Below are positions 30,870-43,800 of a stretch of 64,000 nt of DNA, one piece after another. The DNA is from Glandiceps talaboti (lineage: Eukaryota; Hemichordata; Enteropneusta; Spengelidae), in NCBI RefSeq assembly GCF_964340395.1, contig NC_135560.1:13365098-13429097 (forward strand), written 5' to 3'. Made by a program: the position numbers and the translations under genes. How positions within the stretch are numbered: position 1 is the first letter of the stretch; every line of letters begins with the position of its first letter. The notes under the pieces are model-generated. The model saw only the letters and a program-made list of their open reading frames with translations, was not told the origin of the DNA and ran no database searches.

Positions 30870-31241
30870 ATATATAACATGAAGGGCTTTGAACTACAAA
30901 GTCTGTGAGAAGCATTCTGGATTGTAAACTGACATCACCATTATGTTCTAGCTGAATGTAGAAATACATAGTCCTACCAGGACTAGTCCTACTTTCCAGC
31001 CAAGTTCATGTACTGTTTAAGAAAATTCTGAATGCCATGAACATTTTATGACTAAAATAAAACAACAGAAATCAGCACAAAACCATAGACAATAGTCCCT
31101 TCTATTCTCTATGAGAGAACATGCACTTCAGTCATTGCAAATTAGCTAACGTATGGTATATAATCCATGGCGTAAAAAAGTACTTTCAGTGATCTTTCAG
31201 TTTGAATATAAGATTGGGTTAATGTACTGGTTTCATTGCCA

Positions 31242-31570
31242 CTATGAATGAACTGATGGGCAGGTAGGTACGTTGAACTCTCCAAACACGTTCAGTTCAT
31301 ACATCAATGCAAACACCATAAACAGAGCATAAAGAATTAGAAAAATAACTCCTAGTTTCTTGTCCAGTTTCCAGCGGTTGAGAGAAATTGATACAAGTAG
31401 TGTAAAAACTGTGACAAACAACATCAAGGCTGTGTAGGTTAGTCCTCTACCATATATGTAAATGCTTTCACCGGTTGAGATTGTCCTAAGAAACCATGGC
31501 AACCCAAGGCACAGTAGAATATCAAAGATGTTGCTACCAATAGTGTTAGAGATAGCCATATCACCATAGC
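31242..31570 (-). CDS. SLC24A: NCKX gene 2 exon 9 (C-terminus)
   Basis: 329 nt, acceptor TTCTTTCCAG, stop TAG. It encodes [20 protein letters not shown], helices, [20 protein letters not shown] and [14 protein letters not shown], the usual NCKX C-terminal ending. No convincing polyadenylation signal was identified downstream. Confidence 0.93.
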
Positions 31571-34284
31571 CTGGAAAGAAAGCAGTTGAAATAATTTAAT
31601 CACATTCAGATTTATTGGGCAAGTCAGATTTTGTATAAACAGAAAGACATTAACTAACTACTAAAATTTCATCAATAGGAAACATTGTTTACCCACTTTT
31701 AATATTAGTTTTGTGTCATGCTGTTTTGTCTAAACTGCACTTACCGTCCCTGGCAACCAGAATGCTAGCCATGGCATCAGGTACACTAGTCCCTGCAGCC
31801 AACAGTGTCAGTCCCATCACAGCATCAGGGATACTTAAAGCATCACCTACACAGGTAGAACAAAAACGTTATAAATTATACAATATGTATGGATCGAGTT
31901 AGCTCAAGATGTGCAAAAACTAAATTCAAAAAAAAAAATGATGAAATCATATTTTTCAATGGTCAAAAGTTCAATGAAACAATCATACCAAGTCTCACAT
32001 CATGTACTGTATAGACACAATTGTAAATTTAAGCATACACCCTCCACCAATGGTTGGTGTAGGGGCTATGATTTAGGCCACTTTCAATGGCATGATAAAC
32101 TAAAAAACACTGCAGGGGGTCATGCAGATTATGGCTATGCAAAATATGTAGTGTTTCCAAACTAGAGTGATTATTTTTACCTTTTACCTTCCCTAAATAA
32201 CTCAGCTTTTATCACCTGTTATTGCTCAAAACTTTTCACTGATTGCAAGAGGGCATTATATACCGGTACTTTTTCTACCATATTTTGCTATTGTCATCCC
32301 CTCATTTTCTTTACCGGATGGGCATTGCTGTTTAATCTAAGTGTAATCAGTGGACAAGTCTACATAAAATAATCTTTATTTATACTGGATAGTTCTTTAA
32401 GTATATAAACACTTGTCTCCCAAGAAGTCCAGAGAGGGCCATCCCTCATGGGTTAAGTGTTAATGCAGGAGGAAACCGGAGTACACGGGAAAACCTGCGT
32501 TGTTCAGTAGAGTCAAACTGAACGACAATCTCCTTACTTACACTGTGGTAAATTTTAATCAAACCCTGAATGGGTTTGAACCCCGACCACAGTTGTAAGA
32601 GGCAAGTGGTTTAACCACTCGGCCACCGACAACCTTTATTGGTTTCTTATTGGTTTCTGTGTGTGTTCAACATTATTGAACCATAAATAACAGCTGAAGG
32701 AGGTCGAGCGATCAACTGAAATATACAAGGTACAAAAGCACATCTCTGAATTGGTAAGGAAACCAACTTTAATACTAACCTATGACTGTGACCATCCAAA
32801 CCATTATGTAGGAGAATACTGCTATCCAAAATGTTGACATGAAAAAAGTCATCAGATACCAGTTTTTCCAGCGTTCCTTTTTACAGTCTGGTATACTGAC
32901 GTATAAACTAATGTGGATAGGAAGTCCAATCACCCACAGTAGTCTTTTACAGGGATTATCTGGTACATTTAGTGGTGATTCCAATTCAGGACTGTCTTCC
33001 ATCTCATTGCTTGGCTTGTCGTTAGAGTCTACAACATAAATTATCATTTAGAAGGTCTTCTCAGAAATAACAAAAAGAAAATTTCCTAATCAATATACAT
33101 ACATTTGTATTATGTCGACTACATTTCTAATCATCAATCACAGAGGGCGCTATTTGACTTGTTATGGCTTCAATATACAACATAGTGTGCTGTGGGGATA
33201 TATCTGGTTGTTTTGATTATCTCCAAAACATGTCTTTACCATTGGTTCTGTGATGTTACAATACAGGTCAAAACTTTTAAAATCGGCATTAATTTTCAAG
33301 AATTTTCATAAATAGTGCTCACAGGGGTATCATTTTATTTTTTCCACAATATTTTTCTTCATTCAGCTGGAATATACTTGTGACCTATACAGTTTTGTCA
33401 TTACTCGTCTATCAACCCGTAGTAACAAGGTCCCTTAGCTTGTATTTTCCTTGGCCGATTAATGAAGAAAAAATACTGGGGGAATAATTTCTAAATGTCT
33501 GTCAGTCCTACCTTTGCTTTCGATAGGTATTGCCACACCATTCAATAGCTGTTGACACTCGCTGTTCTCTGATGTTGTGTTCACAGACCCATTGGGGGTG
33601 TCCTTGCTCACAGATAGCTTCTCATCTATGTGCTTCCTATCACTGTGATAGGGGGTCCTAAAGTTATTTACGTTTGGGTCCTCCATTTCAATTTCTTCAG
33701 CTTTCTTTTCACTATTTGTAAATGATTCTTTGTTGGCGTCCATAAGCGGACTTTTTTCCTCCAATGAAACTTTGTGATATTTGTGCATCCATAATTTGAC
33801 TTTAGCAATGGCAAGGTCACTTAGTACTGGATTGAAATACATGGCAATGATATAAATGACATAAAGAATTAGCAGCCAGAGAGCTTCAAACCTAGAACGA
33901 AAAGAAAAAAAAAACCCACAAATATTATAATTCTCATTTGAATGATTTGGAGAAACGATACAATCGTGTGTCAATTAAGTAATGTCGTCTTTCTCTCTGC
34001 AATTCCATCATTGACTACTACTTATTTTTGTCAACACTCCATGCTGAGTACTGCTGTATGCAAAGCAATATTTCCTCATTTACATGTGACACTCATCTGG
34101 CAATGTCACTTTTTCTGTTATCTTTTTTTGCCTATCTGCCAATTTTAGAAATTGTTAAAATAAAAAATGAAATTTCACATGAGCACTGCACTAAATCTCT
34201 CATGATTGTAAGTACAATACATCTTTTGTCACACTGGATGACATTGCAGCAGTCTGGCTACTGCTGATTGTTCATCACAAATTG

Positions 34285-34347
<63 letters not shown>

Positions 34348-34443
34348 GTTATGAGTAGATACAGAGAAGGATGTGAAAGTGAAGTGAAAGAAGTGAAACA
34401 GACAGACAGACAGACAGCATGCCAGCCAGCCAGACAAACAAAA

Positions 34444-34478
<35 letters not shown>

Positions 34479-34552
34479 GACAGACACAGATACACAGCCA
34501 GACAGAGACAGACCATCAGCCAGCCAGCCAGTCACACAGACAGAGACAGACT

Positions 34553-34588
<36 letters not shown>

Positions 34589-36845
34589 CAGACAGACACA
34601 CATACATACATAGACGATTATGCTATAAACTTACCATTGTACAATACCATCCATCATGACTAAAATCAACACAAATATGCTAATAAGATAAAACACAGAA
34701 TCCCTGATTAATGGCCACCATGTCAGATTGATTACCTGAAAAAGAAATATACACAAACTACATTTATTAACTAAAATGGACACAAAAACCAAACAGCATT
34801 TTCACTATACACCCACAACCTTTCAAAAATCATCAAATCTAGCTCATCAGACCAACTCCGTTTTATACTGGGGAGAGGCATATCATGGGTATGTAAACAA
34901 TGTTGGGAGTTTCAAACCTCTGGAAACTTTGCCCCAAGCATTATGGGATAACACCTTGCTGATAATTCCATGTCCAAGCTTTATTGAGGCTGACTGTGAA
35001 GCTCCTATCATTGTTCACTTACCCATGATACATGTACTTTAACTTAGTCTACAGAAGGTCGCTAGATTCACCAACTTTTCTAACTCTATTTTAAAGAAAA
35101 TAGGCTGCTGGGTCTTATTGAAAATAACTTTTCTGGCTTTAGCAAGTATGAGAAATCCTGCAAACCAGTTTCATTTTTTTGTTCTCCTTTTTAAGTTTGA
35201 AACCTTTATGCTTGTTTGTCAGAATATATATCACTATATGATCTGAGACTAGCAGCTTTCGTAATCTTTGAATGACAATATTATAAAAATTTCACATGAA
35301 GAGAAATGACTAACATGTGAGAGAATGTTCTCAATGTTGAAGACACGCACATTATATGCTAATCATTATGCAAATTACTGTTATTAATATGTACATTATT
35401 ATGTACATTAGCAGCCATCCTTGCAAATTACCCTTGCTTGGGGAGGGCACTGTATAGGTATGTATTTGTGAAAATATGTAAATTCCATTATACCAGTAGA
35501 TGTAAATGAAATTGATAGCACTGATATCATTTATACATACAGAAAAGGTAAATATTTATATTCATGTATGTGTGGGATGATTTATAACACAAACACAGTA
35601 ATAAATATTTACAGACTGGGTTTATTTTTGGCTGTTGGTTGCTGCAGAGTTATACCCTTCCAGCATTTGCCGTTTTACCATCTGTCAGTTGACACACTCT
35701 GCTGAGTCAGCCTATATTTACGACAAGTCTGTTTTGGATATTAAAATATGGTCACTTTGTTTGTCAATATGGTGTAGTGTTTTAAACTTCCACTATAGCC
35801 ATAACTGGGTGTTATTTTTTCAATCAGACAACTGATATTGTTAAAATAATAATAATTAGAAGTTGTACATGTTGAATTAAAGGTCTATTTTATCTAAAAA
35901 GTAGAATAGTAATAGGTGATCATGTTGAGAGCTGATTTTTGGGTGCGGACCCAAAAATTTGATTAGATATATTGCATCATATTGGTACTGCTACATACAT
36001 ACATTTACCCACAGGTGATTCAATACTGTTCTGGGTGTATGATATTCTGAATACATCATTATATCTTACACAAAACAGTTTCAGAAAATATTCTAACAAT
36101 ATTGACCACTATTTAACAGATACAATGTCTTTTCATTTAATATATCTTTGGTTATTTCATGAACAAAAATATCCCTGTTGCAACTATGCAGGTGTTATTT
36201 TTTGCTGACCATGTGAAGAGGGGCAAAAGCTAGCCACAGTATAGTCACTGTAGAGATGAGTTTCATTGATACTATATTTTTTTTTTTGTCTTTGAATAAG
36301 AGCAGAATTGAAGTGAGTGAAATCTTACCATGCCTGCAAGGAGCCCACATAGTGAAACAATGCAGAGAAGATTGAAGACAGCAGAGCCAACGATAGTTCC
36401 TATGCCTACATCAGTATGCGTTATAAATACACCTGTAAATAATAAGATAGACAACACATTTATTAGTATCATGAGGCTTATTTTTTCATTGCTATCACTG
36501 TGTTATTACCAGGGATGTTTGTTTTTTCTGGAACATCTTCTTTCATTTATTTTTACTTACAACAATTTTTTTTAACATTCCAAGCTGCACCGACACTCAA
36601 AATACATGAGCTTTGCTATTTACAAATGTGTACATTCCTAATATGGTTGATACGTTTTCATTTGAAAATAAGCATTTTCGTGCTATTTCCTGCTTGTCGT
36701 ATGTGATTGGTTAAGAGAAGTAGTGCGCAGCTCTTCCAACTATCGTTACATACCCCACCCATTGTTTTGAGTATGTAGAAAAATGTTGCATTGCTAGTGC
36801 CCTCAGAAATGCGTTCCCCACCTATTACTTAGAAATACATAACTT

Positions 36846-36932
<87 letters not shown>

Positions 36933-37747
36933 TCACCCAAACCATGGTGACACAACACAATATAGTAATATTGATATGTGGACCAGATCTATTTTTTAAA
37001 TTAGACTCAAGGAGTGCTATCCTACAAGGGGTAAAGACATAAATTGGAACAGCCAAAAACACTTCTGAGTAGTTACACAGTGTCTATCCCTGAGGAGTAT
37101 TTCAGGTTTTAAGGTGTTCAAATAAATTCATTTATATTTCTAGACATGGATTGGGAAAAACTGTCTAAGAGCACAAAGAATATTCTGTTTACAACTGGAT
37201 ATTTATCTCAGCAATGTGACAATCACCTTTTTCATAGCTAAACTCAATAATTGTTAGATTTGTTATTTTCATTTTTACTTGTACTTTCACAAGTCTCGTT
37301 AATTATTGAACTTATCAAAGCATAGACCCTCCACCAACATGTTGGAGAATCTATGATCAAAGCCAGAAATTAATGACATACATGTACACTCATTTGGTTG
37401 ATGAATGAATAGCGCCCTCTATGTGTCACTTACAGAATGTTCAATTTTTAAGGAACTTTCTCAGAAATTCTGGTATACTTTATTTGAAAGGTTATTATAT
37501 TAAGGGTCATGAAAACTTGTTTTTTTTAATTGTATTTTTTTCTGAATTTTCTATGACCCTTTGCACTAGCTGCAACTGGAAGGTTTTTCGAAAATGTTTT
37601 GTTAGGTACAATAACTTGCTCATAATACCATTCACCATGAACAGCATTACATCACCTGTGGTTAAATGTACTTTTTGTAGCTGTCTACATCGTACATGAG
37701 TAATCAAACCAAATTGTTGGGTCCATACGCAAAAATAAAGCACCCTC

Positions 37748-37810
<63 letters not shown>

Positions 37811-40800
37811 CATGATTTCAACCTGTTTCTGTACTTCTTATGAATAATATCAACCACTGATTAGCAGTTACAATGTCTAATTATTGGTATAACAATTTTT
37901 AATGAACATATTGTGGTTGTCTCATTGAAAAATCATACTCCAGTTTACACCAGTACAGTTTTAACATTGTGACATTGAAAACCAAGGTTTCACTCAAAAT
38001 TTAAACTTGCCACTACACTACATACAGATAATATTGACCACAAATTTACAGCTACAATGTCTTTTTTATAAGTCATTAACACTTTTTAGTGAATATATCT
38101 TTGGTAATTTGATACAAAATCTCCCAGTTGCAGTTAGTGCAGGTTAAGATTAGGAATATGGACTTCAGTCTCTACACATTTGTAAAATCTGAGCTTATAT
38201 ACTCTTTAACAGTCTCACTATATATGAATAAATGATATGTTGGATAAATACTATATTATTTTCTGGTAAATGAAAAAACCGACGAAGGAAAAAAAGACTC
38301 AAGTATAAAGATATAAGCCTACAAACAACAGTACAATAAAGCATACAAATTTCTGTTGTCATGTTAACTTTTGTATACTGTGTACTTCCCCCATTGGCTA
38401 TATGTATATTTGCTGCCCTTTGGGACGTTTTCTCACCCTTTGGTCTAAAGTGGGTAGTCTTTTTTAGAGCTGAAGAGTCTAAAATGTGGCCCACTTTCAA
38501 TACACTGGTCTAAAATGGGGTATTGATTTTTGGTCAAAATGGGTCAAAAACAGAATCTGGGGATGGCAGCATTGGCCACACACCCCTACCATGTACCAGA
38601 ACTAGCCAGTGGTAACAACAAACAACCAACAAACATAGACGCTGATGTTACAACAGATAAACTAGATACAGAATGATTATAATGTAATCCTAGTATAAAG
38701 ACTGGCACCTCAGTGTACCTGCCCTAGTTGGACTGGTATCGGTTACCTGGCACCTTGACATCAATACCTGGCCAGTAAGCTGTCACTTCTCTGCATTCTG
38801 AAAGGGGCACATACCAGTACATGTTCTGTTTTTCTCTTTTAATTACAGCCTACTTACGCTATTGTTGTACAAAGTCCACACGAGTTCCTAATTTCATTAG
38901 AACAAGGGTCCCCTACCAGTGTTTTTTTTTCCACTGACAAATTTTTGCCAAATTTATCGATGTATTTACCAGGGTCCAAACAATAAGGACAAAAGTATGT
39001 TTGTTGTTTGACAAAATGTATCAATTGAAAAATAAAAATTGAAAATAAAGGAAACATTACAGTGTATATATGGATGACAAACGGATGACCTAATTTTGGA
39101 TTTTTAATTCTTAAGACAGCTCTTCTATGTTTTCCTATTTGAAAAAGCAATGTAAACAGCATTGACCACATCCTTGTTTGTAACTGAAAAAATTAAAAAT
39201 CATTAAAAAATGCTTAAAATATTTATTATTGTACATATAATCACAAACTCTTTACATACTTTTTAGATTTTTGTAATTTATTGAGGTACAAACAAATATT
39301 TGGTCGTTGCTGTTTCACATTAAAACATCGTAGAGTCGTTCAAAGAATTAAAAATCCAATATAAATACCCATTTGTCATCATTATGCGTATCGCCACTTT
39401 AATTATATACTAATTTTTTCAGCATCCTCACATCTACATATCACTATAACAAACCTAAAAAATGAAAAAAAAAAGTTTTAAAAAAATCATCCCATTGAAA
39501 AATTAATATTCAGTGTCGTTACCCAACTAAATTTCATTTGTATACATCATTGTATTAAAATCGATGAAAATACAATCAACACATTGAAAAATCATATGCT
39601 ATGCTTACAAAATATGTGTGCTGTGCAATAACATATTCATAATGTATTCTATTCTTTCCAATATTTGAGAATCAATGATTTTTAATCGATAGAATTGATT
39701 GAAGTTTATACTCCACAGACAGTGCATTTCTCTAGAAATATCATTATTTTTTATAAACGCAGTACGAAGGTAAAAAATCTAACTGCATTCTAAAACTGGT
39801 TTACTGGGGGTGCCCCATTCAAATTGTTGGGCATGGCATAGAAATACATTCAAGTTCTTTACTAATTTTTCCTTCCAGATATACTCCACTGAAAAAAAGA
39901 ATTGTTTATCCAATACCAGAGAATGACTGAAATTAAATTCTGGATTTGTGAAATTTACATATGTGAGAGTGGGATGTCTTGAAATGAGACGACTCACATA
40001 ATGTTTTGTTTGTTTGCATGTCTTTCTTTTTTCAAAAGAACTGAAATTATTCAAATTTCTGGTTGTCATGGCAACACATTTTTTTTTCAGTGTCAACATA
40101 TAATTATGAAACTACTATTAAAAGGAAGTGATATCAATATCACCTATGACATGATAGTCATATGACCTACCTATAACAGAAGTAAACAGCTCTGGTGCTG
40201 AACTTCCTGCAGCCATAAACGTGGCGCCAGCAACATCACTTTGTAAATGAAGCCCTGAAAATAAGATTATTTATTATAAGTACAATTAAATGTTGCAAAA
40301 GGGAGGAAACTACTAGCATTTAAACTTGTATTCCTAGGAATTTCCTATTGTTTGGCCGTTTCATAGAAGCTCAGCACAATAGCTAGTCTGCAGGGGGTCT
40401 TCTTAACTTATTTGCATAACTGATTTGAATAATATATTTAAATATATTCAAGTTTTCCTTAAAACTTGATTTTTACAAAAAATTGATGATTTGGGACCGA
40501 TTTGCTTTACTTATTACATTATTTACTAATATTTGTAACATTCTACATCAAAAATATTTCAAGTATTTAATCATTTTGAAGAGTTTTTCAAATACTATGA
40601 GTAGCTGACCAAATGCTTCAAACCCTACATAGAGTTTGTTTTCCGTACAAATGGTCAGTTTCCCATGGCCCAGGGTGCCTTTCAACCGTCCTTGTCTTGG
40701 GGAGGGCGATCACTCAATGAGCGTATAGTGAGAGTGGTTCTGCTGACACCTAAGCCAACACAATTACCGCACCGCCATTACAGCAGTAGTGGTAAGGGTG

Positions 40801-43800
40801 CAATTTTTGGAAACCCCAAAACACAACACTTGTAAAAGAATGGAAAGTCACTTGACAAAGAAAAAGCACATAGTATGGCTCATATGTACATGAATCATAC
40901 TCATGTACTTGTTCAAAGGTCTGAAGAGCATCAACATGCTACATGCAACAGGGAAAATATTCATTTGTAAAAAAATATCTACAAACCTGAATAGGTATGT
41001 ATAGGTCTAATAACCAGACCTGACCTACAGTTTCCCTGCCACCCCTACACTTAAAGCAAGATTTCGGAAACCACCCCTACACTTAAAGCACCCTGCAAGA
41101 TTTCGTGAAAATGGCATATCCCAGATAAGTATTTGTAAATATGACTGACACTACATTTTTTGAAAGGTATGTAACTGGAACCATGACATTAGTAAGTCTG
41201 GTTAATCTCGTCTCTCTGTGCCGCATGAGAAGTTTTCAATTTGGTGCAAATAAATGAGACTGGCAACTGCATGCAGACATTTACATATTTAATACTTACT
41301 TTCACTAATACTTTCCAAAGACGACACAAAATAATCATCGCATACAACAGCCAGTCCTGTAAACATGTACAGTGCAACTAACAGATGTAAGATAATACCA
41401 CCGTGTTGACGTTGTTCACGGGTGAAAGCACCATGAGGGAATTGATCGATGGCCGGAGGTGAGCAGTTTGGTAATTGATTGTCGATTGGAATTAAGACTA
41501 CAGCAGCACTGGTTGCATTTGTTGGGAATATAGTTTCAGACTTGGTTATATTTGATGTTGTTGAGGTGAAATCTGATGTGGTTTTACCAATGATAGTAGA
41601 GTTTGAGAGGAAATTAGTAGGTACAGAAGCAAGTCCTGAAGCAGTGAAGTTATCTATTGAAAATAAATAGAACAGAAAAATTACATTTTTTTAAATAGAA
41701 ATTTGACTTGAGTATAATATAAGGACATCCCTTTTTTTTCTATGTTTCTCATCATAACACCTTTAAAAGGATGTGTTGGTTGCTCAGTTAAATTAAAAAA
41801 ACAACAACAGAAAAATAAAAATAAAAATATGTGTACATGTTGGTGATACTTCCAATCCCTACTCATTGGTCTGGATGACTTTATATAGAAAGGACAACTA
41901 AATTCAGGTAGAAACCTATATGAACAATTTGTTTCATTATTAAATGTCCTGAATTTCAGCAATGAACTATCACAACAGATACACATTTGTGGGGTCGCCA
42001 TCTTGCCATCATTGATATTGTAGAACAGAAATTGATACCTGATTCCATTTTATAAAGTAGTAGTAGTCGTAGTACTAAGTTACCTTATTTAAATCTAATT
42101 TTTGAAGCGCCTAGTCATTACGTAGCATACAGTATAACATCATTATGCCGATATCATGACGTCTGAGCAATTCAGACAAAAGCTAGATGGTCACTTCAAA
42201 AACTAGATTCCAATAAAGTCACTTTACTATTACTACCACTGATAATGTGAACATTTTTGGACCCTGCCATAGAGGGCATCGATTTTTTAAAATTATTTTG
42301 GTGGACTGAAGGATTAAAAGGTCAATTTTTTGGGGTCATGAAAAATATAAAGATAAAAACGACTCTACTAACTAAATCTCATTGATTGTTTTAATTAAAT
42401 GATGGAAGTCAGTAATTATATCTTGAGCAAGTTTTCACTTCAAACAGGGAATATGGTAATTCAAAAACAGCAGCCGATACTGTTAATAAAAACACAAGAT
42501 TTAAGGCAAATGGCAAAGTAAGGAAAACATAAAACTGAAGACATATAAAACGACCTGTACTGTGTATATCAACAGGGACATAAAGATTTATCATGTAGAA
42601 AGATAACGTAGTTAAAGGTTATATGCTTGAAAGATATGATCAAGAGATTTGGATCAATTTACTGTCTTGGGAAGGGGAGCTATTGGGGAGAATATGTCTA
42701 TCACGACAATCAATAACATAAATAATGTGTTAAATAATACATTGCATTAAAATTGTCCTCTGTAATGTTATAGTGCCATGTCCATGGTATTTAAGCAAAA
42801 CCAGTTTATTTGTTGTTGGTCAGATGAGTCAGACTTTAAGGTCTGGTCCCTTTGAGCTAAACTATGCCTGTTTTTATATTGAGGTTTATAAGTTAAACTC
42901 AACAGTGTCAGGCACTGATCTTGCAATCCTGCATAAAATCTGACACAAAGGGTGATACAGAATTATTGATTTTTACTGGTACAGTGTATTCATACTCATA
43001 TCATTGACATGTGTATATATATATATATTTATATTTACTTTTTGTCTTTCATCTGTACAATGTAGTTACACACGTGCATTGTGAAGGACAGTGCCAGTAG
43101 ATATTTGTCATGCTCTCTATCTGTCACACACAATCTCGCTGCCCTTCCACTCTTATTCTGTCTCTCTTTCTTTGTCTGACTGACTCTCTCTTTCTCCCTC
43201 CTGCTGTCCACTGATCTCTGTTTCTAAAGATTAGGTAAAGATTACTGACTGTACTTAATAATTAGTCTTTCCTTTGGGAGCATTCAAAATAAATAGGTCA
43301 TTCTGTGAACTTCCTTTTTTTATGAGTTATAAAATTTATGACAAAAATGGAAAATTTAATTGATTTACAACATATGATGACTTTGTCATTAAAACATAAA
43401 AATAGTCACCAATATTTGGTTCTTTCTATTCAAATCTGTTAGTATTTGGTGTTCCTGCATTGCAAAATTCAAAGTAACATAACAACATTGGTGGAATCTG
43501 TATTATTGGGAATTCTAGCATTGTTATTTTAATAATAGTTGAGTTGGAATACAGTTATGACAAGGAAATGTTTTTTTTTTAATAGTTAGAATAGTTATGA
43601 CAAGGAAATGGGTCATAAAATTTATTCCAACCTGTTCAGTTCATAAAATAATCTAGTTTCTATAGTGTGTAAGTAGCCTGATAGATAATGTTTGGTTTTG
43701 TGGTACATACATCTAGCACAGGAAAAAAAAATTGACGCTATAAATTCTATAATATCTTTGATCTGTTTACCATTTCAACCATCATTTCAAAACACATTTC

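Larger units (their letters stand above)
24644..31241. other. Region between the two NCKX genes
   Basis: Contents: a small frame with an acceptor at 24870-25097 (see findings), a 570-base (GTAT)n array, foldback family 2 copy 3 (26671), a long AT-rich stretch 27000-28560 without recognisable features, (AAAAT)n, hairpin-core repeat copy 2, foldback family 3 copy 1 (29099), and a 34-bp minisatellite (30551-30869). The promoter of gene 1 should be near 24.6-25.2 kb, but no clear core element was seen. Confidence 0.6.
36433..40170. other. NCKX gene 2 intron 3 (about 3.7 kb)
   Basis: Holds (AC)n, hairpin-core copy 4 with (CAA)n, and foldback family 1 copy 4. The remaining AT-rich sequence, including a 106-codon frame at 39779-40099, shows no recognisable protein or splice context. 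Confidence 0.6.

Noticed and set aside
32575-32640. tRNA-Leu/Ser gene on the minus strand
   Set aside because: The boxes are present but it continues into a SINE body and the stems do not pair well.
39779-40099. 106-codon minus-strand ORF
   Set aside because: In NCKX gene 2 intron 3, low-complexity Lys/Asn/Phe-rich, no splice context and no recognised family.
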